Positions 18,638-28,953 are shown, counted from the stretch's first letter. The stretch is 64,000 nt of DNA from UBA2330 sp035443185 (GCA_035443185.1 DAORRV010000008.1:1-64000); one strand, 5' to 3'. Program-made: numbers and translations. Notes: generated from the sequence alone by a model not told the origin.

Positions 18638-21600
18638 ATGACCTCCAATTCTGTATCGAGAACCTGTAATATTTTATTTTCATTTGCAGTATTTTGTTTT
18701 TCTGTTTTATTCACGGAATTCACGTACTCCCAAAGAACTGAAATTGCTGCAACTGATAAAACTACTGAGACCTCCGGATCTGAAATCGAATCAGACGAAG
18801 AAATTATTGATTACAGAATTTTAAACTCAAACGAATCTTTCATCGAGTTAGAATTTATACCCGTTTATAAAAATGAAATTGAATTTGAAAATTCGGTAAG
18901 TTCATTAGATTCGAAAGGAAGTCCCGATATAAAATACAGAGCATTCCCTTTATTCTTTCCTGCATCAGGAAATAATATAAGAGTCGAAATAATGGATGCA
19001 TCTTCTTCAGAAGAAATTAACAGCGATATAAAACCAGTTCCGAATTATATTTACAATCCTAAGAGCAAAGAATATGTACCGGTATATGATAAGGACAAAA
19101 AAGTTTATGAACAAAATTCTTTCTATCCAAGCAATCCGGTTAGCGCAGAAAATTCAGGATCGATAAGAAACAAATATTTTGGTTATCTAAAAATTTATCC
19201 TATCCAGTATAATCCTGTTACAAATAATATAAAAAAGTTTTCCTCAGTTCGCGTCAGAGTTTCTTATAATGGAAGTCCTGAATACATGAATAAATCTTTA
19301 AGCACAGAAGAGATTCAATTTATGCAAGGTTTAGCTGTCAATTCAGATGTTGCTATAAACTGGACAACAAAGGAATTCAATGCAATGAGAGACCAGCCGG
19401 TTATTAACAGTGTACTTGCTTCCGGTGATTTTTACAGAATGGAAGTAAGAGAATCCGGAATATATAAACTTGATAAAAATTATCTGCAAAACGCCGGTAT
19501 AAATCTGGATAATGTAGATCCAAGGACAATCAAAATTTATGGATCCGGCGGAGGAGATCTTCCTTTTAATAATGCTGATACTGTACCATATGATCTGCTT
19601 GAAAATAGAATATTAGTTACTGGTGAAAATGACGGTCAATTCAATGACAATGATTATGTAGTTTTTTATGGTCGCAACCCAAATGAATGGAAGTTTGATT
19701 CTTTTTATAAATCTTTTTTTCATAAATTAAATAAATTTTCAAAAGTAAATTATTACTGGATTACATTTGGCGGAGCTCAGGGTCAAAGAATGGAAACCGT
19801 GAACTCAGTTAATAATCAGGGAATTACTCCCCTTCCCTATTTTCAGGATAAAATTTTTGAAGAGACGGAGGTCAACAACCTCGGTTCAACCGGTTATTTA
19901 TGGATAAGTCAGAGAATTGGAATAAATGAAAGCTTTTCATTTAACAAAGAGCTTAAAGGTTATGTTGCAGGATCAAATGTAAACTTGAGATTCAGATTTG
20001 GAAATGGTTCTTCTTTAATTAATTCTTATTGGAGACTTGAAGATTTAAATTCCAGCTATATTACTACTCAGCAAGTTAACCCCATAGCCGGTTATTCACG
20101 TATTAATTTATCTTATATTAGTAATAACATATTAGGAATAAATTACCCGCTAAGTCCAGGCAAGACGGGTATTAATTTCAGAGCGTCACTGAGATCACAG
20201 GATGGTAATTCTCAAAATATTGCCGGATATTATGATTATTTAGAAGTACTTTATAAGAGAAGTTTTACTGCTGATAACAACTCTCTGAGATTCAATTCTC
20301 CTGATACAAGTGGTATAATGGAATATCAGATTTCCGGATATTCTGATCCGGATAATGTAAAGATCTTTGATGTTACAAATATTACTTCACCATTAATAAT
20401 TAACCCAATTTCATTTAACGGCGGGACATTAAAATTTCAGGATAATATAAATTTAGGCAAGCCAAAAGAATATTATGCATTAAATCCAAATAATTATAAG
20501 ACACCTCTTTCTGTTTCAGCCAGAGTTCCAAATCAGAATATTAAAGGCGAATTTGCAGACGGCGCGGCTTTTATAATCATTAGCCCTAAGGAATTCATGG
20601 CTGCAGCAAACCGGCTTAAAGACAAGAGGCAGCAGCAAGGCAGCAATTATCTTAAAACAATTGTAGTGGATATTGACCAGATATATAATGAATTTTCAAA
20701 CGGCATGATGGATCCGGTTGCAATGCGTAATTTTGTGAAATTTGCATATAGTAACTGGCAGGAAAGACCGGTATATATATTATTTTTAGGTGATGGCAGT
20801 TATGACTATAAAAATAATTATAATCTTTATAATGGGAATTTAAAAAACTGGATACCTCCAATTGAAAAAAATTCTCAGTATTCTGACGATGTAGAAAGTT
20901 TTTGCAGTGATGATTACATATTAGAGATCACAGAAAATAATAATGAACCATCCAGCACTAATATAGTAGATTTTGCGTCCGGTAGAATTAATGCAAATAC
21001 TTTACTTGAAGCGAATAATTATATAGACAAAATATTTGATTATGAAAATCCTGCAAACTTTGATAAGTGGAGAAATGAAGCAATGTATGTGGCAGATGAT
21101 GGATGGACAACTGAAAATACTCAAGGTCAGGAAGGCAGTCTTCATACCAGTCAATGTGAAGATGTAGCAGAAAACAATTCTCCCAAAAATTTAATAAAAG
21201 ACAAAGTATATATTGTAAGTTATCCAACTGAAATTACTCCTCAGGGCAGAAGAAAACCCGGCGCAAATGTTGATATTATAAAATACTGGAATAATGGTAA
21301 ACTTATAATAAATTACACCGGTCACGGAAGTGTTGACCTATGGGCACATGAAAGAATTTTTGAAAGACAGATCTCAATTCCTCAGCTTACAAACGCGAAA
21401 AAACTTCCATTTATTACAATTGCTTCCTGTGATCTTGCTCGATGGGATGACCCTTTTATACTAAGTGCTGCAGAACAATTAGTACTCATCAAAGACAAAG
21501 GATCTATCGGAATTTCTGCTGCAGTGAGACCTGTTTATGCAAGTTCAAATGCAATTTTCAATAATGCTTTATATAGAAATTTATTTGCACCAGATTCATT

Positions 21601-22774
21601 AAATTTAAGACTACGTTTAGGCAAGGCAATGTTTAATGTAAAGCAACAATATTATGCTGATAATGATCTGAAGTTTGCTCTGTTAGCAGATCCGACTTTA
21701 AGACTTGGCGTTCCACAGCACCGCACTAAAATTGACAGTATAAACAGTACACCATCTACTGAAAAATTCCAGATGAAAGCTCTTCAAAAAGTAAAAGTTT
21801 ATGGTTCAGTAATTAAACCCGATTCAACTTTCTGGTCAGATTACAATGGAGTACTCGATATGGATGTACTTGATGTAGATAAAAATATCAGAATACTGGA
21901 CTTTCAGAGTTACTTTAATTTTAAACTTCAGGGAGGAAAGATATTCTCTGGTAAAGTAAATATTGTGAATGGAAATTGGGTAATGGAGTATGTAGTACCA
22001 AAAGATATTTCATATAATCCGGGTAATGGAAAGATAATTTCATATTTTAAAAACAGTAATTCCGATGGTATAGGATTTTTTAATAATTTCATAATTGATG
22101 GACAGGATCCAAATGCCCCTGTTGATACTACTGGACCTCAGGTTAATATTTTTTTAGACAGCAGAAATTTCAGAACCGGAGATCTTGTAAATCAGAATCC
22201 AAAACTCATTATAGATTTTTTTGATGAAAATGGAATAAACCTAACCGGAACGATTGGACATAAATTAGAAGCAGTATTAAATGATGATGAGAATAATAAA
22301 ATTGATCTCACTCAATATTATATCAGTTCATCAGGTTATCAAAACGGTTCTGTGAATTACGACTTTTCAGATCTTGCAGAAGGGAAATATAAACTTGAAG
22401 TAAATGCATGGGATACATACAATAATCTGAAGTCTGAATATATTGAATTTAATGTTGCAGCAAATGGAGAACTTGCACTTCAGAATGTTTATAATTATCC
22501 GAACCCGATGACAGATATCACAAACTTTATGTTTCAGCATAACTCTGAAAGTCCGGTAACAGCTCAGATCAGAATATATACAGTAAGTGGCAGATTAATA
22601 AAAGAATTGAATAAAAGCAATATTACTGATAAATTTGTGTCCATTGAATGGGACGGAAAAGATTCTGACGGCGATAACATTGCCAACGGTACTTACCTTT
22701 ACAAAATTTTAATACAATCAAATGATGGAACACTTTCAAAAAATTCCATCGGAAAAATTGCAATGCTTAAATAA
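18638..22774 (+). CDS. porU: Type IX secretion sortase PorU
   Basis: A 1378-residue outer-membrane-associated gingipain-like (peptidase C25) sortase that removes the C-terminal signal of T9SS cargo and attaches the cargo to the surface. The signal peptide covers about residues 1-32. The C25 catalytic domain lies in the middle, with the likely catalytic H896 (TGHGSVDLW) and C931 (IASCDLARWDDP). The C-terminal 90 residues form a FlgD-like/type A sorting-like domain (YNYPNPM, then NGTYLYKI) ending KIAMLK; PorU proteins keep this domain uncleaved. It is followed at once by porV, its known partner in the attachment complex. ATG start, no Shine-Dalgarno. Confidence 0.93.
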   Translation: MTSNSVSRTCNILFSFAVFCFSVLFTEFTYSQRTEIAATDKTTETSGSEIESDEEIIDYRILNSNESFIELEFIPVYKNEIEFENSVSSLDSKGSPDIKYRAFPLFFPASGNNIRVEIMDASSSEEINSDIKPVPNYIYNPKSKEYVPVYDKDKKVYEQNSFYPSNPVSAENSGSIRNKYFGYLKIYPIQYNPVTNNIKKFSSVRVRVSYNGSPEYMNKSLSTEEIQFMQGLAVNSDVAINWTTKEFNAMRDQPVINSVLASGDFYRMEVRESGIYKLDKNYLQNAGINLDNVDPRTIKIYGSGGGDLPFNNADTVPYDLLENRILVTGENDGQFNDNDYVVFYGRNPNEWKFDSFYKSFFHKLNKFSKVNYYWITFGGAQGQRMETVNSVNNQGITPLPYFQDKIFEETEVNNLGSTGYLWISQRIGINESFSFNKELKGYVAGSNVNLRFRFGNGSSLINSYWRLEDLNSSYITTQQVNPIAGYSRINLSYISNNILGINYPLSPGKTGINFRASLRSQDGNSQNIAGYYDYLEVLYKRSFTADNNSLRFNSPDTSGIMEYQISGYSDPDNVKIFDVTNITSPLIINPISFNGGTLKFQDNINLGKPKEYYALNPNNYKTPLSVSARVPNQNIKGEFADGAAFIIISPKEFMAAANRLKDKRQQQGSNYLKTIVVDIDQIYNEFSNGMMDPVAMRNFVKFAYSNWQERPVYILFLGDGSYDYKNNYNLYNGNLKNWIPPIEKNSQYSDDVESFCSDDYILEITENNNEPSSTNIVDFASGRINANTLLEANNYIDKIFDYENPANFDKWRNEAMYVADDGWTTENTQGQEGSLHTSQCEDVAENNSPKNLIKDKVYIVSYPTEITPQGRRKPGANVDIIKYWNNGKLIINYTGHGSVDLWAHERIFERQISIPQLTNAKKLPFITIASCDLARWDDPFILSAAEQLVLIKDKGSIGISAAVRPVYASSNAIFNNALYRNLFAPDSLNLRLRLGKAMFNVKQQYYADNDLKFALLADPTLRLGVPQHRTKIDSINSTPSTEKFQMKALQKVKVYGSVIKPDSTFWSDYNGVLDMDVLDVDKNIRILDFQSYFNFKLQGGKIFSGKVNIVNGNWVMEYVVPKDISYNPGNGKIISYFKNSNSDGIGFFNNFIIDGQDPNAPVDTTGPQVNIFLDSRNFRTGDLVNQNPKLIIDFFDENGINLTGTIGHKLEAVLNDDENNKIDLTQYYISSSGYQNGSVNYDFSDLAEGKYKLEVNAWDTYNNLKSEYIEFNVAANGELALQNVYNYPNPMTDITNFMFQHNSESPVTAQIRIYTVSGRLIKELNKSNITDKFVSIEWDGKDSDGDNIANGTYLYKILIQSNDGTLSKNSIGKIAMLK

Positions 22775-22780
22775 TCATAT

Positions 22781-22785
22781 GGAGG
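22781..22785 (+). promoter_or_regulatory. Shine-Dalgarno that sets the porV start
   Basis: GGAGG lies 11 bases before the ATG at 22797 and 7 bp past the porU stop codon. It favours a start at 22797 (or the ATG at 22803) over upstream in-frame ATGs that overlap the end of porU. Confidence 0.6.
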
Positions 22786-22796
22786 TTAAAAACTTA

Positions 22797-23945
22797 ATGT
22801 TAATGACATTAAAAAAATTATGCATTTTATTAGCGATATTTGGAATTATTGCTTTTGACAGTGCAGATGTAAAAGCTCAAAACTCTGTTTCGACAGGTGT
22901 ACCGTTTTTACTTATCGGACCTAATTCCAGATTTGGTGGAATGGGTGAAACAGGAACAGCAATTGCAGACGATGCAACAGCAATGCACTGGAATCCGTCT
23001 GGTCTTGCGTTTCAAAATGAAGGGTCTGAAATAAACTTTACTCACTCACCTTGGCTCGCAGGCTTAAATATTGGTGATTTGTTTTATGATTATATTGCCG
23101 GAAGAACATATATCAAAAGCATAAACGGAACTGTGGGAGCAAGTTTGACTTATCTGAATATCGGTGAAGTTATTGTTACTGACGAATTTGGAAATGCTCA
23201 GCCTGACAGAAACTACAAGGCTTATGAAATGGCACTGGCACTATCTTATGCTACAATGCTGGGTAAATCATGGGGCGGTGGAATAGCCGGACGTTTTATA
23301 TACAGTAGATTATCTCCGAATGATGTAACTGTAGGAAATGAACAAGGTACAGGAACTGGAATATCTGCAGCTCTAGATCTTTCTGCATTATGGAGACCTG
23401 TCAGCGGTGCAAGTTTTCTGAAAAATAAATTTTCTACAGGAATGGCTCTTTCTAATTTTGGTCCTGCAATTTCATACGTTGACCAGGATCAGGCTGATCC
23501 ACTTCCTACACTTTTCAGATTTGGATTTGCTTACGAAGTAGTAAAAACTGAATTTAATACTCTAACTCTTACTGCTGATTTTTCAAAATTAATGGTTAAC
23601 AGAGAATTAGCAGTTGTAGATGATTCAGGTGTAGTATTGGTTCCCGGATCTGTTGACCCGGTATATCAGGCTATATTTACATCCTGGAAAGGTGGTGTAT
23701 CAGGAATTGCTAAGTCTTTTCAGTCATCTATTGGAGCGGAATTCTGGTACGGAAGTCCAAGACTTATTGCACTAAGAGCTGGTTACTTTTATGAAGATCC
23801 TTCTTACGGTAACAGAAATTTCTTTACATTAGGTGCAGGTATAAGATATAGTATGTATGGATTTGATTTCAGTTATCTAAGTACAATTGAAGAAAATCAT
23901 CCTCTGGAAAATACACTCCGGTTTGGATTACAGGTCAAGTTCTAA
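22797..23945 (+). CDS. porV: Type IX secretion outer-membrane protein PorV
   Basis: A FadL-like 14-strand barrel protein that shuttles T9SS cargo from the translocon to PorU. It has the family start of the mature protein (GPNSRFGGMGETGTAIADDATAMHWNPSG region) after a signal peptide ending VKAQ, and a beta-barrel pattern to the end (FGLQVKF, aromatic C-terminus). I place the start at 22797 rather than at upstream in-frame ATGs (22722, 22725, 22779). A GGAGG motif lies upstream of 22797, the upstream extension lies over porU, and starting here gives a clean signal peptide; the product is then 382 residues. It is translationally close to porU (22-bp gap). Confidence 0.92.
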   Translation: MLMTLKKLCILLAIFGIIAFDSADVKAQNSVSTGVPFLLIGPNSRFGGMGETGTAIADDATAMHWNPSGLAFQNEGSEINFTHSPWLAGLNIGDLFYDYIAGRTYIKSINGTVGASLTYLNIGEVIVTDEFGNAQPDRNYKAYEMALALSYATMLGKSWGGGIAGRFIYSRLSPNDVTVGNEQGTGTGISAALDLSALWRPVSGASFLKNKFSTGMALSNFGPAISYVDQDQADPLPTLFRFGFAYEVVKTEFNTLTLTADFSKLMVNRELAVVDDSGVVLVPGSVDPVYQAIFTSWKGGVSGIAKSFQSSIGAEFWYGSPRLIALRAGYFYEDPSYGNRNFFTLGAGIRYSMYGFDFSYLSTIEENHPLENTLRFGLQVKF

Positions 23946-23967
23946 ATTTAAATCTTTTTAAAAAAAT

Positions 23968-24000
23968 ATAACCATAGTTCATAGCAAGAGCTATGGTTAT
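23968..24000 (+). terminator. Terminator after porV
   Basis: A 10-bp stem, ATAACCATAG (23968-23977) with CTATGGTTAT (23991-24000), is followed by a T/A-rich tail. It ends only 16 bases before the start codon of the next gene. Confidence 0.6.
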
Positions 24001-24016
24001 TATTATAATTTAATAA

Positions 24017-27000
24017 ATGTTTCGAAAAATAATTTTTGTTTTCTCTGCCCTTATTATTCTGACAACATCTGAAATCTTTTCTCAGAATAAACCTGAACTA
24101 AAACTATCTCATCCTTTAAAGTTTGGAGCTCAAAATAAATATTCATCACAGCCAAAGGAATATATTCAGGGTGCTGACTCATTTAAAATAGTTGCTATTC
24201 TTGTTCAGTTTCAGGAAGACTCTGATCCGAAAAGTTCAGGAAACGGATTGTTTGATCTATCAAATAAATATCTGAATCCGTCTACAGGAAAAGATACTGT
24301 TATAGATTCACCGCCATATGACAGTGCCTATTTTGCTGATCATTTATTATTCATAAAAAACTATTTCTCAAAATCTTCAAAGGGTAAAGTAAATATCAGT
24401 TACGATCTTTATGGAACTGTATTTAATCTGCCTCAGCAAATGCAGGCATATTCACCTCAGAGAAATGAAAATAATTCTAAACTTGGAACTCTATTTCAGA
24501 ATTCATGGCAGCTAGCAGACGCAGTTATAGATTTTTCGTCTTATGACACTGCAAATACTGCATTTGTAATTTTTCACGCAGGAGTTGGAAGGGATGTAGA
24601 TCTTATTTCTATATTTGGATTTGATCCGACACCATACGATATACCCTCAGTTTTTTTGGGATTAAAAAATCTGCAGGAATTTTATGGAAGTAATTATGAA
24701 GGATATCAAACTAGTGAGGGAATTTACATTCGAAATTCTCTAATAATTCCATCAACTGAACTTCGAGAGCTTTCTTTATCTACAGGTGATTTTCTAATAG
24801 AACTTGGAATGAATGGAATTTTCACAGCAAATTTTGGAAGTTATCTCGGATTACCTGATCTGTTTAATACAGCAACTGGAAATACAGCGATCGGTAGATT
24901 TGGGCTTATGGACGGTCAGTCCCTTTTCAGCTATAATGGTATTTTTCCACCTGAGCCATCTGCCTGGGAAAAGATTCATCTTGGCTGGGTAGAACCAGTA
25001 ACAATTAATTCCGGATCAAAAAATATTCAGATTCCTACCAGCTCAAAAGATATACAAAGAGATTCTACAATTTATAAAGTTCTGATCAGTTCTAAAGAAT
25101 ATTTTCTAATCGAAAACCGAAACAGAGATCCTGAAAATGACGGTCAGACCATATACTCACGAAACAGAACATTCAATGATGTTGATACTTACACTCAAGA
25201 CATTGAAAACGGATTTTACTATTCAGGCGGTTATTCAAGTCTATATCTTTTAAATGGAAATGTAACTGACGTTCAAACCTTTGACTGGAGTCTTCCCGGA
25301 TTGATTAACAGTACTAATGATTATAAAGGCGGGATTATTATCTGGCATATTGATGAAAATATTATAGATGCAAAAATTTCTACCAACTCTATCAATAATG
25401 ATCCACTAAGAAGAGGAGTGGATGTAGAAGAAGCTAAAGGAGCGCAGGAGATCGGTGTTACATTTTCGACACCTTTCGGAAATGTAACCGGAGATGGAAC
25501 AGCTGTGGATTACTGGTATAATGGTTATCACGGAGTTCCTTCAACAATTTATAAAAATGAATTTACCCCAACTTCTACTCCTAATTCTCTAAGCTATTCT
25601 CTTTCAAATAACAATATATTCATTACTAATTTTGGACTGATAGATACACTCATGAGTTTAAATGTTTCTATAGGATCTTCACAGTTAAGTGCATTGAATC
25701 AGTTTCCAAAATTTGTCGGGATCGATTCAAGTATTAGTTCCAATGCTATTGCGTTTGATCTTATAGGCGATAATAGTGAAGAGATATTTGTCAATTCAAG
25801 TGGAAAAATATTTGGATTCTCAAGTGACGGTAACGGTCTGAACGGTAACGGATTACTTTTCAACGACTTTGGAAAATATACTCCGGCTTTCATTGAAACA
25901 GGCAGCGCTAAGTATATTGTAGGTCTCAAAAATGATGGAATTGGATTCCTGGATAATACTTACAATCTTACACAGGTTAATTTTCCTTTAGGTGCTGTTC
26001 CATCTGCAGCTCCACTTATTAATGACAATAATAATTTTTCATACGTTGGATTTAATACAGGTGCAGTAAGAAGATATAATTTGGATCTTTCAAATGTTCT
26101 AACTGATTCTATTCAGGGAAATATTCAACAGTTTTCAAAACTACGGACAGATACTTTTGCAGTTATAAATAAAAATTATAGATATTTAGCTTCAGGAAAT
26201 CTGTTGAGTGAAACTTCAACGGATATCCTTACAATAAATTTCAATAATGAGTTTTTCATAAATGGCAATAAGCTAAATTTAAATTACAACATTTTAAACG
26301 TAGCAAACTCCCCTACCCTTGCTGACATTAATTCAGACGGACTTCAGGAAATAATCTTTAATGCTGACGGGTTTGTTTATGCCATTAATTCAAAAGGAGT
26401 TTTACTGGAAAATTTCCCGGTTAACTTTAATAAAATTATTACATCCGGAATTTCAGTTGCAGATGTGAATGATGATAATATATTCGATCTATTATTTGTT
26501 TCAGATAATGGAGATCTCTATGCTTATGGAACTGATGGAAATATTGTCAGCGGTTACCCGGTATTAGTTGGTCCTAAGACCGTATCAACTCCTGCAATTG
26601 CAAATTTCAATGACACACTGGGAATTATAGTTTTATGCGGTGACGGATATGTTTATGGATTTAAAACGAATACTCTCTATTTAGCAAATAATATTCTCTG
26701 GAAAAATTATCTCAGCAGCAGTTCTCTTTCAAATAATAATTACGTATCAGATAATTCAGGAACTGCAACTTATTCAGATAAACTTCCCTCTTCACAGGTT
26801 TATAACTGGCCAAATCCTGTTTATGAAAATTCAACTTTTATCAGATATTTTATTAATGGAATTTCAAGCGGTGTAAAAGTAAAAATACTCGATCTTTCCG
26901 GAGAGCTGATAACAGAATTGCCTGCAACTTCCTATTCAAATGCAGATAATGAAATCAAATGGGACGTATCAGGCGTACAGAGCGGAATTTATTATGGAAT

Positions 27001-27064
27001 AGTAGAAGCACAGATCGATGGCAGTACTGAAACACAGGTTATTAAAATAGCTGTTGTAAAGTAA
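24017..27064 (+). CDS. T9SS cargo, M6-type protein with lost zinc motif
   Basis: A 1015-residue secreted protein. The signal peptide is residues 1-22. The M6 (immune inhibitor A-like) metalloprotease domain covers about 55-555, with the family's YLGLPDLF, FGLMDGQS and PSAWEKIHLGWV landmarks. The zinc site that should read HEFGH reads ANFGS (A271 to S275, 24827-24841), so both histidines and the catalytic glutamate are gone. Residues about 560-900 resemble an FG-GAP/propeller region with DxNxDG-type loops (DINSDGLQE, DVNDDNIFD). The C-terminal 85 residues form a T9SS type A sorting domain (YNWPNPVYENS, SGIYYG) ending KIAVVK. It lies beside porU-porV, the machinery that would export it. It is probably a noncatalytic surface protein. 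Confidence 0.85.
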   Translation: MFRKIIFVFSALIILTTSEIFSQNKPELKLSHPLKFGAQNKYSSQPKEYIQGADSFKIVAILVQFQEDSDPKSSGNGLFDLSNKYLNPSTGKDTVIDSPPYDSAYFADHLLFIKNYFSKSSKGKVNISYDLYGTVFNLPQQMQAYSPQRNENNSKLGTLFQNSWQLADAVIDFSSYDTANTAFVIFHAGVGRDVDLISIFGFDPTPYDIPSVFLGLKNLQEFYGSNYEGYQTSEGIYIRNSLIIPSTELRELSLSTGDFLIELGMNGIFTANFGSYLGLPDLFNTATGNTAIGRFGLMDGQSLFSYNGIFPPEPSAWEKIHLGWVEPVTINSGSKNIQIPTSSKDIQRDSTIYKVLISSKEYFLIENRNRDPENDGQTIYSRNRTFNDVDTYTQDIENGFYYSGGYSSLYLLNGNVTDVQTFDWSLPGLINSTNDYKGGIIIWHIDENIIDAKISTNSINNDPLRRGVDVEEAKGAQEIGVTFSTPFGNVTGDGTAVDYWYNGYHGVPSTIYKNEFTPTSTPNSLSYSLSNNNIFITNFGLIDTLMSLNVSIGSSQLSALNQFPKFVGIDSSISSNAIAFDLIGDNSEEIFVNSSGKIFGFSSDGNGLNGNGLLFNDFGKYTPAFIETGSAKYIVGLKNDGIGFLDNTYNLTQVNFPLGAVPSAAPLINDNNNFSYVGFNTGAVRRYNLDLSNVLTDSIQGNIQQFSKLRTDTFAVINKNYRYLASGNLLSETSTDILTINFNNEFFINGNKLNLNYNILNVANSPTLADINSDGLQEIIFNADGFVYAINSKGVLLENFPVNFNKIITSGISVADVNDDNIFDLLFVSDNGDLYAYGTDGNIVSGYPVLVGPKTVSTPAIANFNDTLGIIVLCGDGYVYGFKTNTLYLANNILWKNYLSSSSLSNNNYVSDNSGTATYSDKLPSSQVYNWPNPVYENSTFIRYFINGISSGVKVKILDLSGELITELPATSYSNADNEIKWDVSGVQSGIYYGIVEAQIDGSTETQVIKIAVVK

Positions 27065-27091
27065 TAATTTTAAATTTTAATTTTAATGTAT

Positions 27092-27126
27092 GGTGATTAT
27101 CTTCAATTAAGATAATCACCTTTTTT
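27092..27126 (+). terminator. Strong terminator after the M6-type gene
   Basis: A perfect 12-bp stem (27092-27103 with 27109-27120), 5-base loop and six Ts. The T run ends 3 bases before the likely TTG start of the next gene. Confidence 0.92.
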
Positions 27127-27129
27127 ATT

Positions 27130-28239
27130 TTGAATCCCGAAATCATTTTTTCTTTAATTACCGGCGTTTACTTTTTACTGCATTTGTATCTTTTATCAGG
27201 ATTGAAAAGAACTATGAAGTTAAATCCTGAAAATGAAAATAGAGATAAATCTTTAACAGTTATAGTAGCCGGCAGAAATGAAAGTAATAATATTACTGAT
27301 TGTATAAATTCTTTAAAACAGTCAGAAGTATTAAATAATCAGGTAGAATTTATTTTAGTAAATGATAATTCAACTGATGATACTTTTGAACTTATGCAGA
27401 AAGCTGCAGATAATGCACAGGGATTTATAGTAATGAATTCTAAACCATCCTTATCTTCAAACTTAAAAGGAAAAGCTAATGCTATAGATAATGCTATAAA
27501 TATCTGCAATGGTGAGATTATTGTCTCCACCGATGCTGACTGCATTGTACCAAAACAATGGATCAATAGAACTGCCAAATATTATAATAAAGATACAGGA
27601 ATGGTATGTGGATTTACTTTCGTGGATCACAATAATTCTTTATTTAATTTAATGCAGTGTATAGACTGGTTTTACCTGCTTACACTTGCATCATCTAGCT
27701 GTGGATTAAAAAAAATAATGAGCTGTATTGGAAATAATATTTCATTTTCTAAAGAAGCTTATGAACATGTAGGTGGTTATAACTCTATTAAATTTTCAGT
27801 GACTGAAGATCTTGCTTTGATGAGAAAGATAAATGCTGCAGGTATTTTTGATATTAATTTTCCTCTCGATATAAATTGTCTTGTAAAAACAAAACCATGT
27901 ATAAGTTTAAAGGAATTAATTAGTCAGAAAAGGAGATGGCTCAAAGGTGGGGTAGGAATAAATCTGCTTGGATACATAACGGGTTTAAGTCTTTACTCTG
28001 TAAATATACTATTGTTATTTGGACTCTTCTTTATTGAACTTCCTCTTTATCTGTTACTGATAGCAGTTAAAATATTTTCCGAATTAATTTTACTCAGAAA
28101 TACTTTCAGAATATTTAATGTAAAATACTTGTACAAATACTATCCCCTGTTTACTATTTACTTTGCAGTATACGGACTCTTGCTTCCAATTACATTTATA
28201 TTTAAAAGCGGTATAAAATGGAAAGAAAGAAAATTCTAA
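27130..28239 (+). CDS. Membrane glycosyltransferase family 2
   Basis: A 369-residue processive-type GT2 enzyme that would transfer a sugar from a nucleotide donor to a lipid or polymer acceptor. An N-terminal membrane helix (about 5-25) precedes the GT-A domain: VIVAGRNES at the start, the DxD motif in STDADCIVP, the acceptor-site aspartate in VTEDLALMRK, and the QKRRWLKG motif. Two or three transmembrane helices close the chain. The start is probably TTG at 27130; the next ATG (27214) would remove the membrane helix. It ends convergently with the next gene, overlapping by 4 bp. Specific product unknown. Confidence 0.82.
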   Translation: MNPEIIFSLITGVYFLLHLYLLSGLKRTMKLNPENENRDKSLTVIVAGRNESNNITDCINSLKQSEVLNNQVEFILVNDNSTDDTFELMQKAADNAQGFIVMNSKPSLSSNLKGKANAIDNAINICNGEIIVSTDADCIVPKQWINRTAKYYNKDTGMVCGFTFVDHNNSLFNLMQCIDWFYLLTLASSSCGLKKIMSCIGNNISFSKEAYEHVGGYNSIKFSVTEDLALMRKINAAGIFDINFPLDINCLVKTKPCISLKELISQKRRWLKGGVGINLLGYITGLSLYSVNILLLFGLFFIELPLYLLLIAVKIFSELILLRNTFRIFNVKYLYKYYPLFTIYFAVYGLLLPITFIFKSGIKWKERKF

Positions 28240-28937
28240 AATTTTACTACAGGAATGTGAATTCTCATTAAGAAAGAAATATTTGAAAATTTTTCTGCAT
28301 AAGTATATCTGCCGCCCAAATCAAATACATAAATTGTAAATCCAAGTCCAGCCGTCCAGATCAGCAAATTTTCATCTCCCGGAAGTTCCTCAAGCTGTGC
28401 TATATTGGATGTAATAGTCCTTACTACTTTCGAATATTTTACTTCAACAGACAAGATCAATGATGTGAAGTTAGATTTGATATATTTATTAAGAAGGAGA
28501 TCGACACTACCTCCGATATTATTCATGTCAGTTTCAAAACTTGTCAATGAGTTTGTAGTTGTAAATTCAGGATTACCTGGGATAGATTGATTTTCATAAA
28601 TAAATCCGAATATCAGAGGATATAGCTTGCTGTATGCAAGTTCAACTTTAACTCCCCACAAAAAACCTGTATTAGACTGATCTCCAAAAAGACCTGTCGG
28701 TATTGCATATCCAATATATGGAGCAAGAAAAATTCCACCTGAATTTACTTTTTTAACACTATTTTTTCCGGAAATTATTTTTGAAGAATCATCTTTATTT
28801 AATTTGTTTTTTCCATCCTTGAGGAAGTTATAATTCTTAAAATAATCTTTTGATAAAACATTCTGTGAATATGTTACATCAGATAAATTTATCATTAAAA
28901 ACAATAACATTAAAACTGAGAAGATCTTATTTTTCAA
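28236..28937 (-). CDS. Predicted exported envelope protein, family unknown
   Basis: A 233-residue product with a signal peptide (residues 1-24, ending DVTYSQ), a short charged linker, then a beta-rich region with barrel-like segments (FLAPYIGYAIPTGLFG, FTIYVFDLGGRYTY) ending in a hydrophobic/aromatic strand (HIPVVKF). An outer-membrane barrel of the OmpA/porin-fold type is likely from composition, but I cannot name the family. It is the last gene of a minus-strand run whose upstream genes overlap one another; the gap here is 16 bp. Confidence 0.6.
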   Translation of the reverse strand: MKNKIFSVLMLLFLMINLSDVTYSQNVLSKDYFKNYNFLKDGKNKLNKDDSSKIISGKNSVKKVNSGGIFLAPYIGYAIPTGLFGDQSNTGFLWGVKVELAYSKLYPLIFGFIYENQSIPGNPEFTTTNSLTSFETDMNNIGGSVDLLLNKYIKSNFTSLILSVEVKYSKVVRTITSNIAQLEELPGDENLLIWTAGLGFTIYVFDLGGRYTYAEKFSNISFLMRIHIPVVKF

Positions 28938-28953
28938 AAAAAGATTTTATTAA

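Noticed and set aside
22722..22796. Upstream in-frame start codons for porV that overlap porU
   Set aside because: The extra 25 residues lie largely over the porU coding region and precede the signal peptide; GGAGG at 22781 and the clean signal peptide support 22797.
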